Part shown: positions 1 through 8,857 of the stretch, piece after piece | Layout: each line of letters begins with the position of its first letter | Numbering within the stretch: position 1 is the first letter of the stretch | Assembly: GCA_014728115.1 (NCBI GenBank) | Contig: WJME01000190.1 | Location: 62,001 to 126,000, forward strand | From: Candidatus Zhuqueibacterota bacterium | GTDB taxonomy: Bacteria; Zhuqueibacterota; Zhuqueibacteria; Residuimicrobiales; Oceaniaggregativiventaceae | Length of the DNA stretch: 64,000 nt | Direction of reading: 5' to 3' | Position numbers and translations under genes: made by a program | Notes under the pieces: generated by a model | What the model was told of the DNA's origin: nothing | The model's database searches: none | The model's input: the letters and a program-made list of their open reading frames with translations, nothing else

Positions 1-1
1 C

Positions 2-877
2 AAACACGAAATCGATGGTGTTTGGTCCAAGCGAGTCAAAACCAAAGACTTGCTGGGTATTTTCGTTACAGGAGGCCACGGCCATATGCTGGCTTTTGAT
101 GATGATTTTGATATGATCATCCTGCTCAATAGCGATGATCAGGAAATCCACCGGTATGCCAGCAAGATCATCGGTCGAATGCACAGTGAAATCGTGAAAA
201 GCGGTATCATGCCTCATTACCGGCTGTCTGATTATACCACTTCATATATATGTACGTTTGCTCAGTTACAGGAATTACTCGATCAAAATCAGGGCGATCA
301 ATTCATAGACAAATCACAGCTATTGGGCGCCCGGATGATCGTTGGCAGTACTATTTTACAACAGGCCTTTGAAAGCCATTTTATCCAGCGTACCATTTTT
401 GATGATTATAAAAGCTATGCACTGGCAATGATTCAGGAAATCCATGCCAGACACAGACAAATGGAAGATTTTCCCCGCGATTCTATCAATCTAAAAGAGT
501 ATGCCGGAGGATTGCGGGATATTGAAATGTTTTTGTTGATCTGCAGGGCTGTATTCAAAATCAAGGAACATTCCAATTTCAAGCTCTTGCGCTTACTGGC
601 GGGATTGGTGCCCTCGCATTCTGCTTTGTTCAACGAACTTTATAATCATTATGAACTTTTACGCAAAGTCCGCAATCTGAACCGACTGATGATTGCTGCA
701 CGGGACGATGTAGATTGTCAGACCGTGAACAGCCTGTATACCAATCTGTTACATCAAAACCAGGAAACCCGGTCAGATCCAGTGCCATTGTTCGAACGTC
801 TCGTTCAATGCATGAGTTCTGTCATGGTAGATGTCGACACACTGTTGGATGAACTTATCTTGCCGTTAATCAAATAA
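2..877 (+). CDS. GlnD/GlnE-like nucleotidyltransferase domain protein, 5' truncated by window edge
   Basis: Frame is open from base 2 (KHEIDGVWSKRVKTKDLLGIFVTGGHGHMLAFDDDFDMIILL...). GG-x-DxD-like nucleotidyltransferase motif and 'YAGGLRDIEMFLL', similar to GGxRDIE/GGLRDL of GlnE/GlnD. Confidence 0.6.
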   Translation, partial: KHEIDGVWSKRVKTKDLLGIFVTGGHGHMLAFDDDFDMIILLNSDDQEIHRYASKIIGRMHSEIVKSGIMPHYRLSDYTTSYICTFAQLQELLDQNQGDQFIDKSQLLGARMIVGSTILQQAFESHFIQRTIFDDYKSYALAMIQEIHARHRQMEDFPRDSINLKEYAGGLRDIEMFLLICRAVFKIKEHSNFKLLRLLAGLVPSHSALFNELYNHYELLRKVRNLNRLMIAARDDVDCQTVNSLYTNLLHQNQETRSDPVPLFERLVQCMSSVMVDVDTLLDELILPLIK

Positions 878-886
878 GAGGAGATC

Positions 887-1777
887 ATGAACTATAAATA
901 TCATGGTATCATTGTGCCACTTTTAACTCCCTTTCGTAAAGACAAAAGCATTGACTTTACCCTCCTTGCACAGCATGTAGATTGGTTATGCCATAGAGAG
1001 ACAGATATTATTTTTGCCATGGGAGGCTCGGGTGAGTATCAGACGCTGACCCTCGAAGAGAAAAGGGCTGTGGCGGACTGTGTGCTTCAAGCTGCCGGGG
1101 GACGAAAGTATGTCTTTATTGGCAGTGGTTGCGAGACACTTGACCAGACCCTGGAACTCTCCGGGTATGCAGCACAACAGAGGGCAGAAGGCATTGGGGT
1201 GGTTATCCCGACCCACATCCCTGGAACACAAGAGGCTATTTATGATTATTATGAACAGATTGCCAAAACAATCGATGTGCCGCTGATGATATATGATCCG
1301 AGAGGTGAGGGTGGCCATTCTATCGAGCCCGAGACATGTGCCCGGCTTTTGGATGAATACCAAAATATTGTCGCCATCAAGTACAGAACAACCGATGGTG
1401 AGCGAATGGGAGCCATGGCGAAAACCATCAGCCACCGCATGAGTCTTTTTTCCGGAGCAGAAACCGTTTTTTTGCAGGATCTTTGCGTGGGAGCGGTAGG
1501 CTGTGTTGGCGGCGGCGCAAATTTTTATCCGGGCTTGATGCGGTCACTGCAGCAAGCCTTTGAGAACAGGGATCTGGCTCGAGCTAAAGAGATTCAATTC
1601 GAAATTCTAAATGCCATCGAGGTCCTCTTGGCCGTGGCCTGGCCTCTTGGAGGTAAAATTGCCATGAGAGCTCTCGGATTCGATTATCCTTTGGCCACTC
1701 GGGTCGAGAATGACCTGCCAACCGAACACGTTGTCGAGTCTATTATCCGTTTCTATCAACGTTATCGCTTACCTTGA
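887..1777 (+). CDS. Dihydrodipicolinate synthase (DapA/NanA) family aldolase/dehydratase, copy A
   Basis: TIM-barrel DHDPS family pattern: GIIVPLLTPF, GGSGEYQTLTLEE, Schiff-base Lys context 'NIVAIKYRT'. RBS gaggag upstream. Confidence 0.85.
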   Translation: MNYKYHGIIVPLLTPFRKDKSIDFTLLAQHVDWLCHRETDIIFAMGGSGEYQTLTLEEKRAVADCVLQAAGGRKYVFIGSGCETLDQTLELSGYAAQQRAEGIGVVIPTHIPGTQEAIYDYYEQIAKTIDVPLMIYDPRGEGGHSIEPETCARLLDEYQNIVAIKYRTTDGERMGAMAKTISHRMSLFSGAETVFLQDLCVGAVGCVGGGANFYPGLMRSLQQAFENRDLARAKEIQFEILNAIEVLLAVAWPLGGKIAMRALGFDYPLATRVENDLPTEHVVESIIRFYQRYRLP

Positions 1778-1785
1778 ACCCTATT

Positions 1786-1833
1786 TGAGCCCACCGTAAA
1801 ACGCGACCATTTGGAGCGAGCGGTTAGGGCTCA
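1786..1833 (+). terminator. Terminator-like hairpin after DHDPS copy A
   Basis: tgagcccaccg ... cggt(tta)gggctca followed by ccttctttttttcc. Long loop, so moderate confidence. Confidence 0.4.
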
Positions 1834-1886
1834 TCCTTCTTTTTTTCCTTTTTCAAAAACCGATCGTTTATAAATCGCATACGACT

Positions 1887-1910
1887 TTAACGCAAAAGAA
1901 TTTACGTTAA
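1887..1910. promoter_or_regulatory. Candidate operator TTAACG-N12-CGTTAA
   Basis: Perfect 6-bp inverted repeat arms with a 12-nt spacer, in the intergenic region upstream of the LacI-family gene. Confidence 0.45.
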
Positions 1911-1943
1911 TTTTATTACGATATAGCAAAAAAAATATAAATA

Positions 1944-1965
1944 TAACGTTACTCCTGTTGCGTTA
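1944..1965. promoter_or_regulatory. Candidate operator TAACG-N12-CGTTA (second copy)
   Basis: Same arms and identical 12-nt spacer as the 1887-1910 site. Confidence 0.45.
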
Positions 1966-2027
1966 AGTTATTTAATTACAAATATTAATGTTTGTTTTTA
2001 CAAAGATTTACATTTGATTAAATTTAC

Positions 2028-2055
2028 TTGACAATAACAAATTATTTGTTAAATT
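2028..2055 (+). promoter_or_regulatory. Candidate sigma70-type promoter with embedded 17-bp palindrome
   Basis: TTGACA at 2028-2033, TAAATT at 2050-2055 (16-nt spacing). Perfect palindrome TAACAAAT-T-ATTTGTTA at 2035-2051 lies in the spacer. Confidence 0.45.
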
Positions 2056-2255
2056 CTCAATAGCGTTATTTAGGAGAGAGAAGAGAGAATCAGCAAAAGT
2101 TCCTGATTTGGCCCTTGCCAAATCAATTGGGACGGTATGCTTTTTTGCCAGGTGGCAAATATTATCGATGTTATTCATTCCAACGATCCATCGGCCTGTT
2201 CCTGGGCCAGATTTTTTTCTCTCCTAATGACATCAAGCTCGAAATAGGAGCCTTT

Positions 2256-3284
2256 GTGAAGCGCAAAGAAAAGGTGACTCTAAAGACGATTGCCGCGCAA
2301 TTGGGGGTTAGCCAGATCACGGTTTCGAAAGCTCTCCGCGACCGGCCGGATATTGCGCCAGAGACAAAGAGGCAGGTCGTCAAGCTCGCTCAGCAATTAG
2401 GGTATCACAGCAAATCCCATTTGCGTAAAAAGAGTCGTCAAAAGAGTACTCTGCTTATTGGTGCTGTGCTGCCGCAAGTAGAATCGCCTTTTTATGCGGA
2501 TGTGGTCAAAGCTTTCCATCAGATTGCCGGTCAAAAGGGGTATCAAGTCATTCTTATGGTCAGCCACGAGGATATAAAAACAGAGCGCCGGATTTTTGAT
2601 ACCATGTCAAAATTACAGGTAGATGGTATCCTGGCCGCGGTGAGCCAGGAGACAAGAGATCCAAAACCGTTACAGGAACTCGCGCACCAGGGGATCCCAC
2701 TGGTTTTCTGGGAGCGCCAACTCGATGTTCCAGATATTCCCTCTGTCACATTTGATGAACAGCGCGTCGCAGAAATGGTGGTAAAGCATTTAATCGCGCA
2801 GGGAAAGAGTAAAATCGCTTATCTCGGGCCTCAATCCTTCTCATCTCTGGCCAAAAATCGCTACCAGGGATATCGTCAAACCATTGAAAACAATCCCTTT
2901 CTCACTGAATGGACAATTTCCTGTAAAACAAATACAACCAGCAGTTATAGCGCGGTCAGGGCGGTGCTCCGTCATGAGCCATTGCCTGATGCTATCTGCT
3001 GTTATAACGACAGAGTTGCGCTCGGGGCATTTAATGCCATCAAGGAGCAGGGACTCGACATTCCCACTGATATCGCTCTGGCCGGGTTCGGCCGGTTTAT
3101 GGGATCCAATTGGATGAATGTACCGATCACGCAGGTGCAACGATGTGGGTATAAACTGGGGCAAAAAGCTGTTGAATTGCTCATCGAACAGATCAACACC
3201 AGAGGAGCAGCCGAGAAAAATAATGTGGTTTTAAAATCCGACATCAAGGTTTTGCCGGAGTCCTCTGCAGAAAATGAAAAATAG
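2256..3284 (+). CDS. LacI-family transcriptional regulator, copy A
   Basis: N-terminal HTH 'VTLKTIAAQLGVSQITVSKALRDRPDIAPETKRQVVKLAQQLGYH' plus periplasmic-binding-like effector domain. GTG start at 2256 preceded by AGGAG, preferred over the track start 2115. Confidence 0.88.
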   Translation: MKRKEKVTLKTIAAQLGVSQITVSKALRDRPDIAPETKRQVVKLAQQLGYHSKSHLRKKSRQKSTLLIGAVLPQVESPFYADVVKAFHQIAGQKGYQVILMVSHEDIKTERRIFDTMSKLQVDGILAAVSQETRDPKPLQELAHQGIPLVFWERQLDVPDIPSVTFDEQRVAEMVVKHLIAQGKSKIAYLGPQSFSSLAKNRYQGYRQTIENNPFLTEWTISCKTNTTSSYSAVRAVLRHEPLPDAICCYNDRVALGAFNAIKEQGLDIPTDIALAGFGRFMGSNWMNVPITQVQRCGYKLGQKAVELLIEQINTRGAAEKNNVVLKSDIKVLPESSAENEK

Positions 3285-3325
3285 ACATATCGTCTTGATA
3301 ATAAACGGCTTGTTTCATGACAGGG

Positions 3326-3423
3326 AAGGAGGTGAACTTTTTCGTTTGATATGACTCTGATTTTTTCAGAGCCTGAACATCCCCGATGTTCATCAAGTTT
3401 AGCGCTTTGACAAAAGTTCAAAG
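3326..3423 (+). promoter_or_regulatory. Structured 5' leader of TonB receptor A: extended SD plus three perfect hairpins
   Basis: AAGGAGGTGA (3326-3335); CTCTGA-N5-TCAGAG (3355-3371); GAACATC-CCC-GATGTTC (3375-3391); CTTTGA-N7-TCAAAG (3405-3423). Confidence 0.5.
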
Positions 3424-3454
3424 ACGGGCAATAATAACATAGGAGAGAGAATCG

Positions 3455-6400
3455 ATGAAGAGATCGAGCTTTTTCGTACTCGTGGCGACCGTGTTCGCCC
3501 TGGTACTCCTGATGGTCGTTCCTAACACGTTTGCAGCGACGACGGGCAAGATCGCCGGCCGTATCGTTGATGCCGAAACCGGTGAGCCTCTGCCCGGTGT
3601 AAACGTACAGCTGGTTGGCCTGCCTTATGGTGCGGCCACAGATGTGGACGGCTATTTTTACATTATCAATGTGCGTCCGGGACGCTATAAAATCAAGGCC
3701 TCCTACATTGGCTATGAAAGCGTCACCATGGAGAACGTACAGGTCATTGTAGACCGCACGACTCCACTGGATTTCAAGTTGCGTACTACGGTCCTTGAAG
3801 CCGGGGCCGAGGTCACGGTTGTGGCAGAACGGGCTATCGTTCCCCTGGATGTGGCCAACAGTCAGCAGGTCATCGAGCCTGAGGAAATCGAGTCGAATGC
3901 GTTTTCCGATATCGGTTCTGTGGTGTTTGCTCAGGTCGGTATCGAAAGAACCACCAATAATGACCGTCCGTCTATCCGTGGTGCCGGATTCAATGAGTCG
4001 CAATTTGTCGTCGACGGATTGTCTATGGTCGATGAGATTTCCAATGCTCCGGTATACAAGATCCCGCTGGGCGCTATCCAGGAAGTCAATGTCATTACCG
4101 GTGGGTTCAATGCCGAATACGGCAATGTGCGCTCGGGTGTGATCAATATCGTGACCAAAGACGGTGGCGATCAGTTTGCTGGAAGCGTCAATTTCAAATA
4201 CAGCCCTCCCGGATTGAAACATTTTGGTCCGGTGGCCTTTGGCGGCGATTCTCCTTTGGTCGAACCCTTTACCAAAGCTTCGAATGGTGCCTGGACCGGG
4301 TATCTGCCGGATGGAACTGAAAATGACTTTTTCGATGGCTGGTATAGCTATTCCGGTATTGAGGTCGATGAACTGGGTAATCCCATCAAGAATGCCGATG
4401 GCAGCTATCAATTGGGTGAAAACGGTGTGGTCAAACCCGGTGCACCTCATTATGGCAATCCCTATGAAAACCTCGCACTCTATCTGTGGCGCCATCGTTC
4501 CATGGATAATCTGAATCACTTGCGCGAACTCGCGGACAAGGGATTGATCGATGCGGATTTGTCCAATGTGTCGGATGAAGATGCCGTTTTCGAGTATGGC
4601 GATGAACCCGATTATCTGGGCGAGTTTACTCTGGGTGGACCGGTTCCTTTTGTCGACAAGTTGCGCTTCTTTGCCAGTTATGCGTCTGAGCAAACCGAGT
4701 ATTCCACGGCCTTGCCGCAGCCGACGTATAATGACCATAATGCAACGTTTAAACTGACCTATCCCCTCACCGAGGCCATAAAGTTACAGGGTAACTTTAT
4801 GTACAGCTGGGTATACGGTTCCAATTCCAACGAGTCGACTCAGGGTCCGGGAGCCGGTGGATATATTTCGAATAATCCCTTTCAGCGTCCGTTGGGCAAC
4901 AAGCAATGGTATCCGCATTGTCAGGTGCCCGGTAAACAAAACCGCTATTTTGGCGGCTTGAGCATGACGCATGTACTGAGTCCTTCGACGTTTTATGAAC
5001 TCCATTTTCAAACAGCCCTGACCGATTACCAGATGGATCAGTACCATCGCAATACCCAGCCTGTGGCCGGAAGCCCTTATGGAGTTCGCTATCTGGATCA
5101 GGGACGAATCGGCACCGAGGCTGAAGCGAATGAACGTGCTGCCTCTGATGATCCGAAATGGTATGGCTATGAAAACTGGCGCAACTGGGCCAAGGTGCGT
5201 ATCGGTGATTACTGGTATGATGAATCCCCATGGGGATACGGTCCGACCCAGTTCCGCGATCTGACCGGATATTTTCGTATGTCCTCCTGTAATATCCGTA
5301 TCGACCAGTCCATGGCCCGTTGGTATAATCTGAAAGGCTCGATCACCAGCCAGATGAACCGTTTTAATCTGGTCAAGGCGGGATTCGAGATCAAACACGA
5401 TCGCATTCATATGCATTATGATGCCATCGATCCATCGGTCAATGGCGGTAGCCAGCAATTTGCATTTGCCAATCCCTTTCAGGTCAGCGCCTATATTCAA
5501 GACAAGCTCGAGTTCCAGGGCATGATCGCCAATGTGGGTGTGCGTCTGGATTGGCTGCATACCGATGACCGCATTACCTTTAATGATGATCCCACGGATA
5601 AGGAACAAGGCCCTTACAGCATGTACATGGAAGCTGGCCACAGACAGGATTATGAAAAATTCAATTTTGAATCTCATGATCAGGTGACCATCAGCCCGCG
5701 CATCGGAATTTCTCACCCCATCAGTGAAGATGCCAAATTGTTTTTCAATTACGGTCATTTTTACAAATGGGCCGAGACTGATGAAATGTATCGTGTCTAT
5801 CGCAGCACTCGTCGTGGCGACCGCATCGATCGCATCGGCAATCCAATGGTCAGTCCTCCGCGCACCATCCAGTATGAAATCGGCTATGCCCAGAACATCC
5901 TGGATGCCGCTCGCGTGCAGATTACCGGCTATTATCGCGATATTACCGATGAAGTGCGTGAAACCCGCTACTATTACCTCAGTGGCTTTAATTATCGCAC
6001 CTATACCAATAACCGCTACAAAGATGTGCGCGGATTCGAACTTAATGTTGATTTTCCGGGCAACAAATGGGTCAGCGGCTGGCTCAATTACAACTATATG
6101 ATCTCCAGTCGGGGCGAGTACGGGTATGATCGGTTCTATGAAGATCCGACCCGGATACCGCGACGCCGCGGCTTGGGTGTAAGCCAGGCCAAGGTCCGTC
6201 CGGTCTATAAAGCCAATATGACCTTTCATACCCCGGCTGACTTTGGTCCGGGCCTGGCAGGCTATCACCTGTTGGAAGCCATTGATTTCGGATTTTTGTA
6301 CTGGCGCAAAGACGGCCCGACCTTTACCTGGAACCCGGATGGCATTCCTTATGTCGTGGATAACAAACAATGGTCTGCCGACTGGCGAATCGACCTCCGG

Positions 6401-6700
6401 TTCACCAAGCGCTTGTTCAAGTGGAAAAATATCGAACCCGTATTCTATGTCGATGTGTTCAACCTGACCGATCACAAACATTTGCCCTATTGGGGTGATA
6501 ATGACTATTCGAACCGTCGCGTCTGGAATGCTTATAAATGGTTCCGCAATGAACAGGAAGAGTACATGTATTCTCTTAAAGAGGGTGAGAAACCCGGTAC
6601 CATCGAGGGTGATCATATCGATCTTCCTGATTTTACTCCCTGGATGTACTTTAACAAGCGCGACATTTTCTATGGTGTTCGCTTTAACTTTATGTTCTAG
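3455..6700 (+). CDS. TonB-dependent receptor with N-terminal CarboxypepD_reg-like domain (copy A)
   Basis: Signal peptide, 'GKIAGRIVDAETGEPLPGVNVQLVGLPYGAATDVDGYFYIINVRPGRY', plug 'RPSIRGAGFNESQFVVDGLSM', long beta-barrel with terminal aromatic 'VRFNFMF'. Confidence 0.88.
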   Translation: MKRSSFFVLVATVFALVLLMVVPNTFAATTGKIAGRIVDAETGEPLPGVNVQLVGLPYGAATDVDGYFYIINVRPGRYKIKASYIGYESVTMENVQVIVDRTTPLDFKLRTTVLEAGAEVTVVAERAIVPLDVANSQQVIEPEEIESNAFSDIGSVVFAQVGIERTTNNDRPSIRGAGFNESQFVVDGLSMVDEISNAPVYKIPLGAIQEVNVITGGFNAEYGNVRSGVINIVTKDGGDQFAGSVNFKYSPPGLKHFGPVAFGGDSPLVEPFTKASNGAWTGYLPDGTENDFFDGWYSYSGIEVDELGNPIKNADGSYQLGENGVVKPGAPHYGNPYENLALYLWRHRSMDNLNHLRELADKGLIDADLSNVSDEDAVFEYGDEPDYLGEFTLGGPVPFVDKLRFFASYASEQTEYSTALPQPTYNDHNATFKLTYPLTEAIKLQGNFMYSWVYGSNSNESTQGPGAGGYISNNPFQRPLGNKQWYPHCQVPGKQNRYFGGLSMTHVLSPSTFYELHFQTALTDYQMDQYHRNTQPVAGSPYGVRYLDQGRIGTEAEANERAASDDPKWYGYENWRNWAKVRIGDYWYDESPWGYGPTQFRDLTGYFRMSSCNIRIDQSMARWYNLKGSITSQMNRFNLVKAGFEIKHDRIHMHYDAIDPSVNGGSQQFAFANPFQVSAYIQDKLEFQGMIANVGVRLDWLHTDDRITFNDDPTDKEQGPYSMYMEAGHRQDYEKFNFESHDQVTISPRIGISHPISEDAKLFFNYGHFYKWAETDEMYRVYRSTRRGDRIDRIGNPMVSPPRTIQYEIGYAQNILDAARVQITGYYRDITDEVRETRYYYLSGFNYRTYTNNRYKDVRGFELNVDFPGNKWVSGWLNYNYMISSRGEYGYDRFYEDPTRIPRRRGLGVSQAKVRPVYKANMTFHTPADFGPGLAGYHLLEAIDFGFLYWRKDGPTFTWNPDGIPYVVDNKQWSADWRIDLRFTKRLFKWKNIEPVFYVDVFNLTDHKHLPYWGDNDYSNRRVWNAYKWFRNEQEEYMYSLKEGEKPGTIEGDHIDLPDFTPWMYFNKRDIFYGVRFNFMF

Positions 6701-6747
6701 AACCGGTTTATGTCGAGTTTCAACAGAAAACCTTTGGAGGAAACAAG

Positions 6748-8823
6748 ATGAATCGATTTGCCAAGAGTGGCTTGATTCTTTTTCTGGCGGTCCTGGTGCT
6801 TGCCGGGGCGGTGAGCGCTCAGGTCAGTCGCACCCTTACGGGCGGCCGGATGGGGTATACGTCGAATGAGGCGTTTACCGATGACGGGCTAGGCTGGCCC
6901 CTGGGAGAGAACTATATGAACACTTCAATGCTCTCTTCGTTTGGTGTTGATGTTGCGGTGAAGATGACCTGGACGGAAGCTTCTGGAATTTCTCATGATG
7001 TCAAGATCGCCGAAGCTGCCAATAATCGTTTTACCGACCAAGTCAATGTTGTGGTCCCCGTTGAAGGCGCCTTTAAACGTGTTTTCAAGTATCCTCATCC
7101 GAGCAAAGTGATCGATCGTAAAAACTGGCAGGATGTTTTGTCACGTACGGATCCTGTGGATGAGAATATTCCTTCCGGTGCCATGCTTTATCACCATGCC
7201 ACGACATGGGTGGGTATAGACATCGAGCGCTGGACCTATTCATTTATGAGCGACGAGATGGGTGATGTGGTCTATCTGGAGTGGTTATTTACCAATACAT
7301 CATCCGAGGTCAAAAATGATGTGTATATCGGTCTTCGTGCCGAGCCAGCCACAGGCAGCCACTATCCCGGCGACCTGTGGGGCAACTATATCGGTGGTGA
7401 TTTTGCCAGCGGCGGTGACAGCCTGCGTTTGTATTACAACTATGATGCTGATCGTCCTGGCGATGGAGATCGGGATGACCGTGCGAATCCCGGCAATTTG
7501 TATGGTAATTTTACAAAACCCCAGTTCATGTCTTATGTGTTGGTACATGCTGACAAGGATGTCAATGACGAGAGCAATGATGACGGTGCTCCTTTTAAAG
7601 GAGGTTGGTCTCAGCGTCAGTTGTCGCCTGATTTGAATTCCAATACGCATGAAGACGTATATGGATTTTTGAGCAGTCCGTGGGATCCAGTGAATCCGGA
7701 TCTGGTATTGTGGCCTGGCAGTGAAGGTTATATTCGAGGATTTCCTCGCGACTTTGATCTTCGAACCATAGACTCGGGTACTGAGCAGGAAAAGTGTGGA
7801 TTGTTCAGTTTCGGTCCCTTTACAATGCAGCCGGGAGAGGATTTGCGTTTCGTGATGGCGTTTGTCGGCGGTATGCTCGATGAACGTGCTTGTATAGATG
7901 TTGGTTATGCGTATGACTGGGGTGGAGATGCGTTGCGAGAGCGTCGTCCTCTAGACAAGCGTCCTGATGGTACGTCCTATGATTTTACGCATCTTGGAGT
8001 ACCGCAAAACACCCTGTTGGAAAAAGATCAAAAGGATCTGATATTGGATACCGGTCTTGACAGCCTGTTTGCGACAGCGAGCAAAGCGATCAAGATCTGG
8101 GAAAATGCTTCAGTAAAGACCGGAAACGGGAGCTTTAATGTGGATCTCGCTCCTCCGTCTCCTTCTCTTACGGTGACTTCTCGTCCCTATTCAGTGGAGC
8201 TGACCTGGGGAGACGAGGCTGAGAGCTATGGTCAAAACATAGCCGGATATCGAGTTTACCGCAACTATGTAAGACCTCCTTCCATAGAAACGCCGACGGA
8301 TACCTCTTTTGTGATGATAGCCGATATCCCGGGTACATCGACTCATTCGTATACAGATGAGAATGTCAGCCGAGGTCAGGCCTATTATTACTATGTGACT
8401 GCGTATAATGGGCAGGGAGTTGAGAGCAGTGCCTTTTTGAATCGCGGCAGTCGCGGAGTACAAGAACAGGCTGCTTCACCGGTTCGTCCTCCAGCCGCAG
8501 ATTGGAAAGAGTCTGTGGTGGTAGTGCCGAATCCATATCATGTTCGAGGAGCGAACAAGTATTCGGGCTCAGACGGTGGCAAGCTGGTGTTTCTGAATAT
8601 GCCTGCGTATGCGCGTGTGCATATATACACCATGACCGGAGATCTGGTGCAGACATTGTATCACAATGAAGGCTCTGGCGATGAAGCTTATCTCCGTCAG
8701 GATACGTTCAGCACAATGGGTCTGGTAAGTGGGATCTATTTGTTTGTAGTTGAAGAGCTGGATGGTCCTGATGGGAGTGCAACAGGAGAGACAGCTATCG
8801 GCAAGTTCATTGTAGTAAAGTAG
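6748..8823 (+). CDS. Secreted protein with FN3-like domain and C-terminal sorting-like domain
   Basis: Signal peptide 'MNRFAKSGLILFLAVLVLAGAVSAQ', FN3-like 'PYSVELTWGDEAESYGQNIAGYRVYRN', C-terminal 'VVVVPNPYHVRG...SGIYLFVVE...GKFIVVK'. Confidence 0.7.
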   Translation: MNRFAKSGLILFLAVLVLAGAVSAQVSRTLTGGRMGYTSNEAFTDDGLGWPLGENYMNTSMLSSFGVDVAVKMTWTEASGISHDVKIAEAANNRFTDQVNVVVPVEGAFKRVFKYPHPSKVIDRKNWQDVLSRTDPVDENIPSGAMLYHHATTWVGIDIERWTYSFMSDEMGDVVYLEWLFTNTSSEVKNDVYIGLRAEPATGSHYPGDLWGNYIGGDFASGGDSLRLYYNYDADRPGDGDRDDRANPGNLYGNFTKPQFMSYVLVHADKDVNDESNDDGAPFKGGWSQRQLSPDLNSNTHEDVYGFLSSPWDPVNPDLVLWPGSEGYIRGFPRDFDLRTIDSGTEQEKCGLFSFGPFTMQPGEDLRFVMAFVGGMLDERACIDVGYAYDWGGDALRERRPLDKRPDGTSYDFTHLGVPQNTLLEKDQKDLILDTGLDSLFATASKAIKIWENASVKTGNGSFNVDLAPPSPSLTVTSRPYSVELTWGDEAESYGQNIAGYRVYRNYVRPPSIETPTDTSFVMIADIPGTSTHSYTDENVSRGQAYYYYVTAYNGQGVESSAFLNRGSRGVQEQAASPVRPPAADWKESVVVVPNPYHVRGANKYSGSDGGKLVFLNMPAYARVHIYTMTGDLVQTLYHNEGSGDEAYLRQDTFSTMGLVSGIYLFVVEELDGPDGSATGETAIGKFIVVK

Positions 8824-8857
8824 AGAAGGACTCTATTTGACGAACAAGGAGGTCAAA

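Noticed and set aside
3002-6616. Very long minus-strand ORFs (3002-4738, 578 aa; 4784-6616, 610 aa)
   Set aside because: Exactly antisense to the TonB receptor. Low-complexity Ile/His/Arg-rich translation without signal peptide or domain, so a codon-bias shadow of the real gene.
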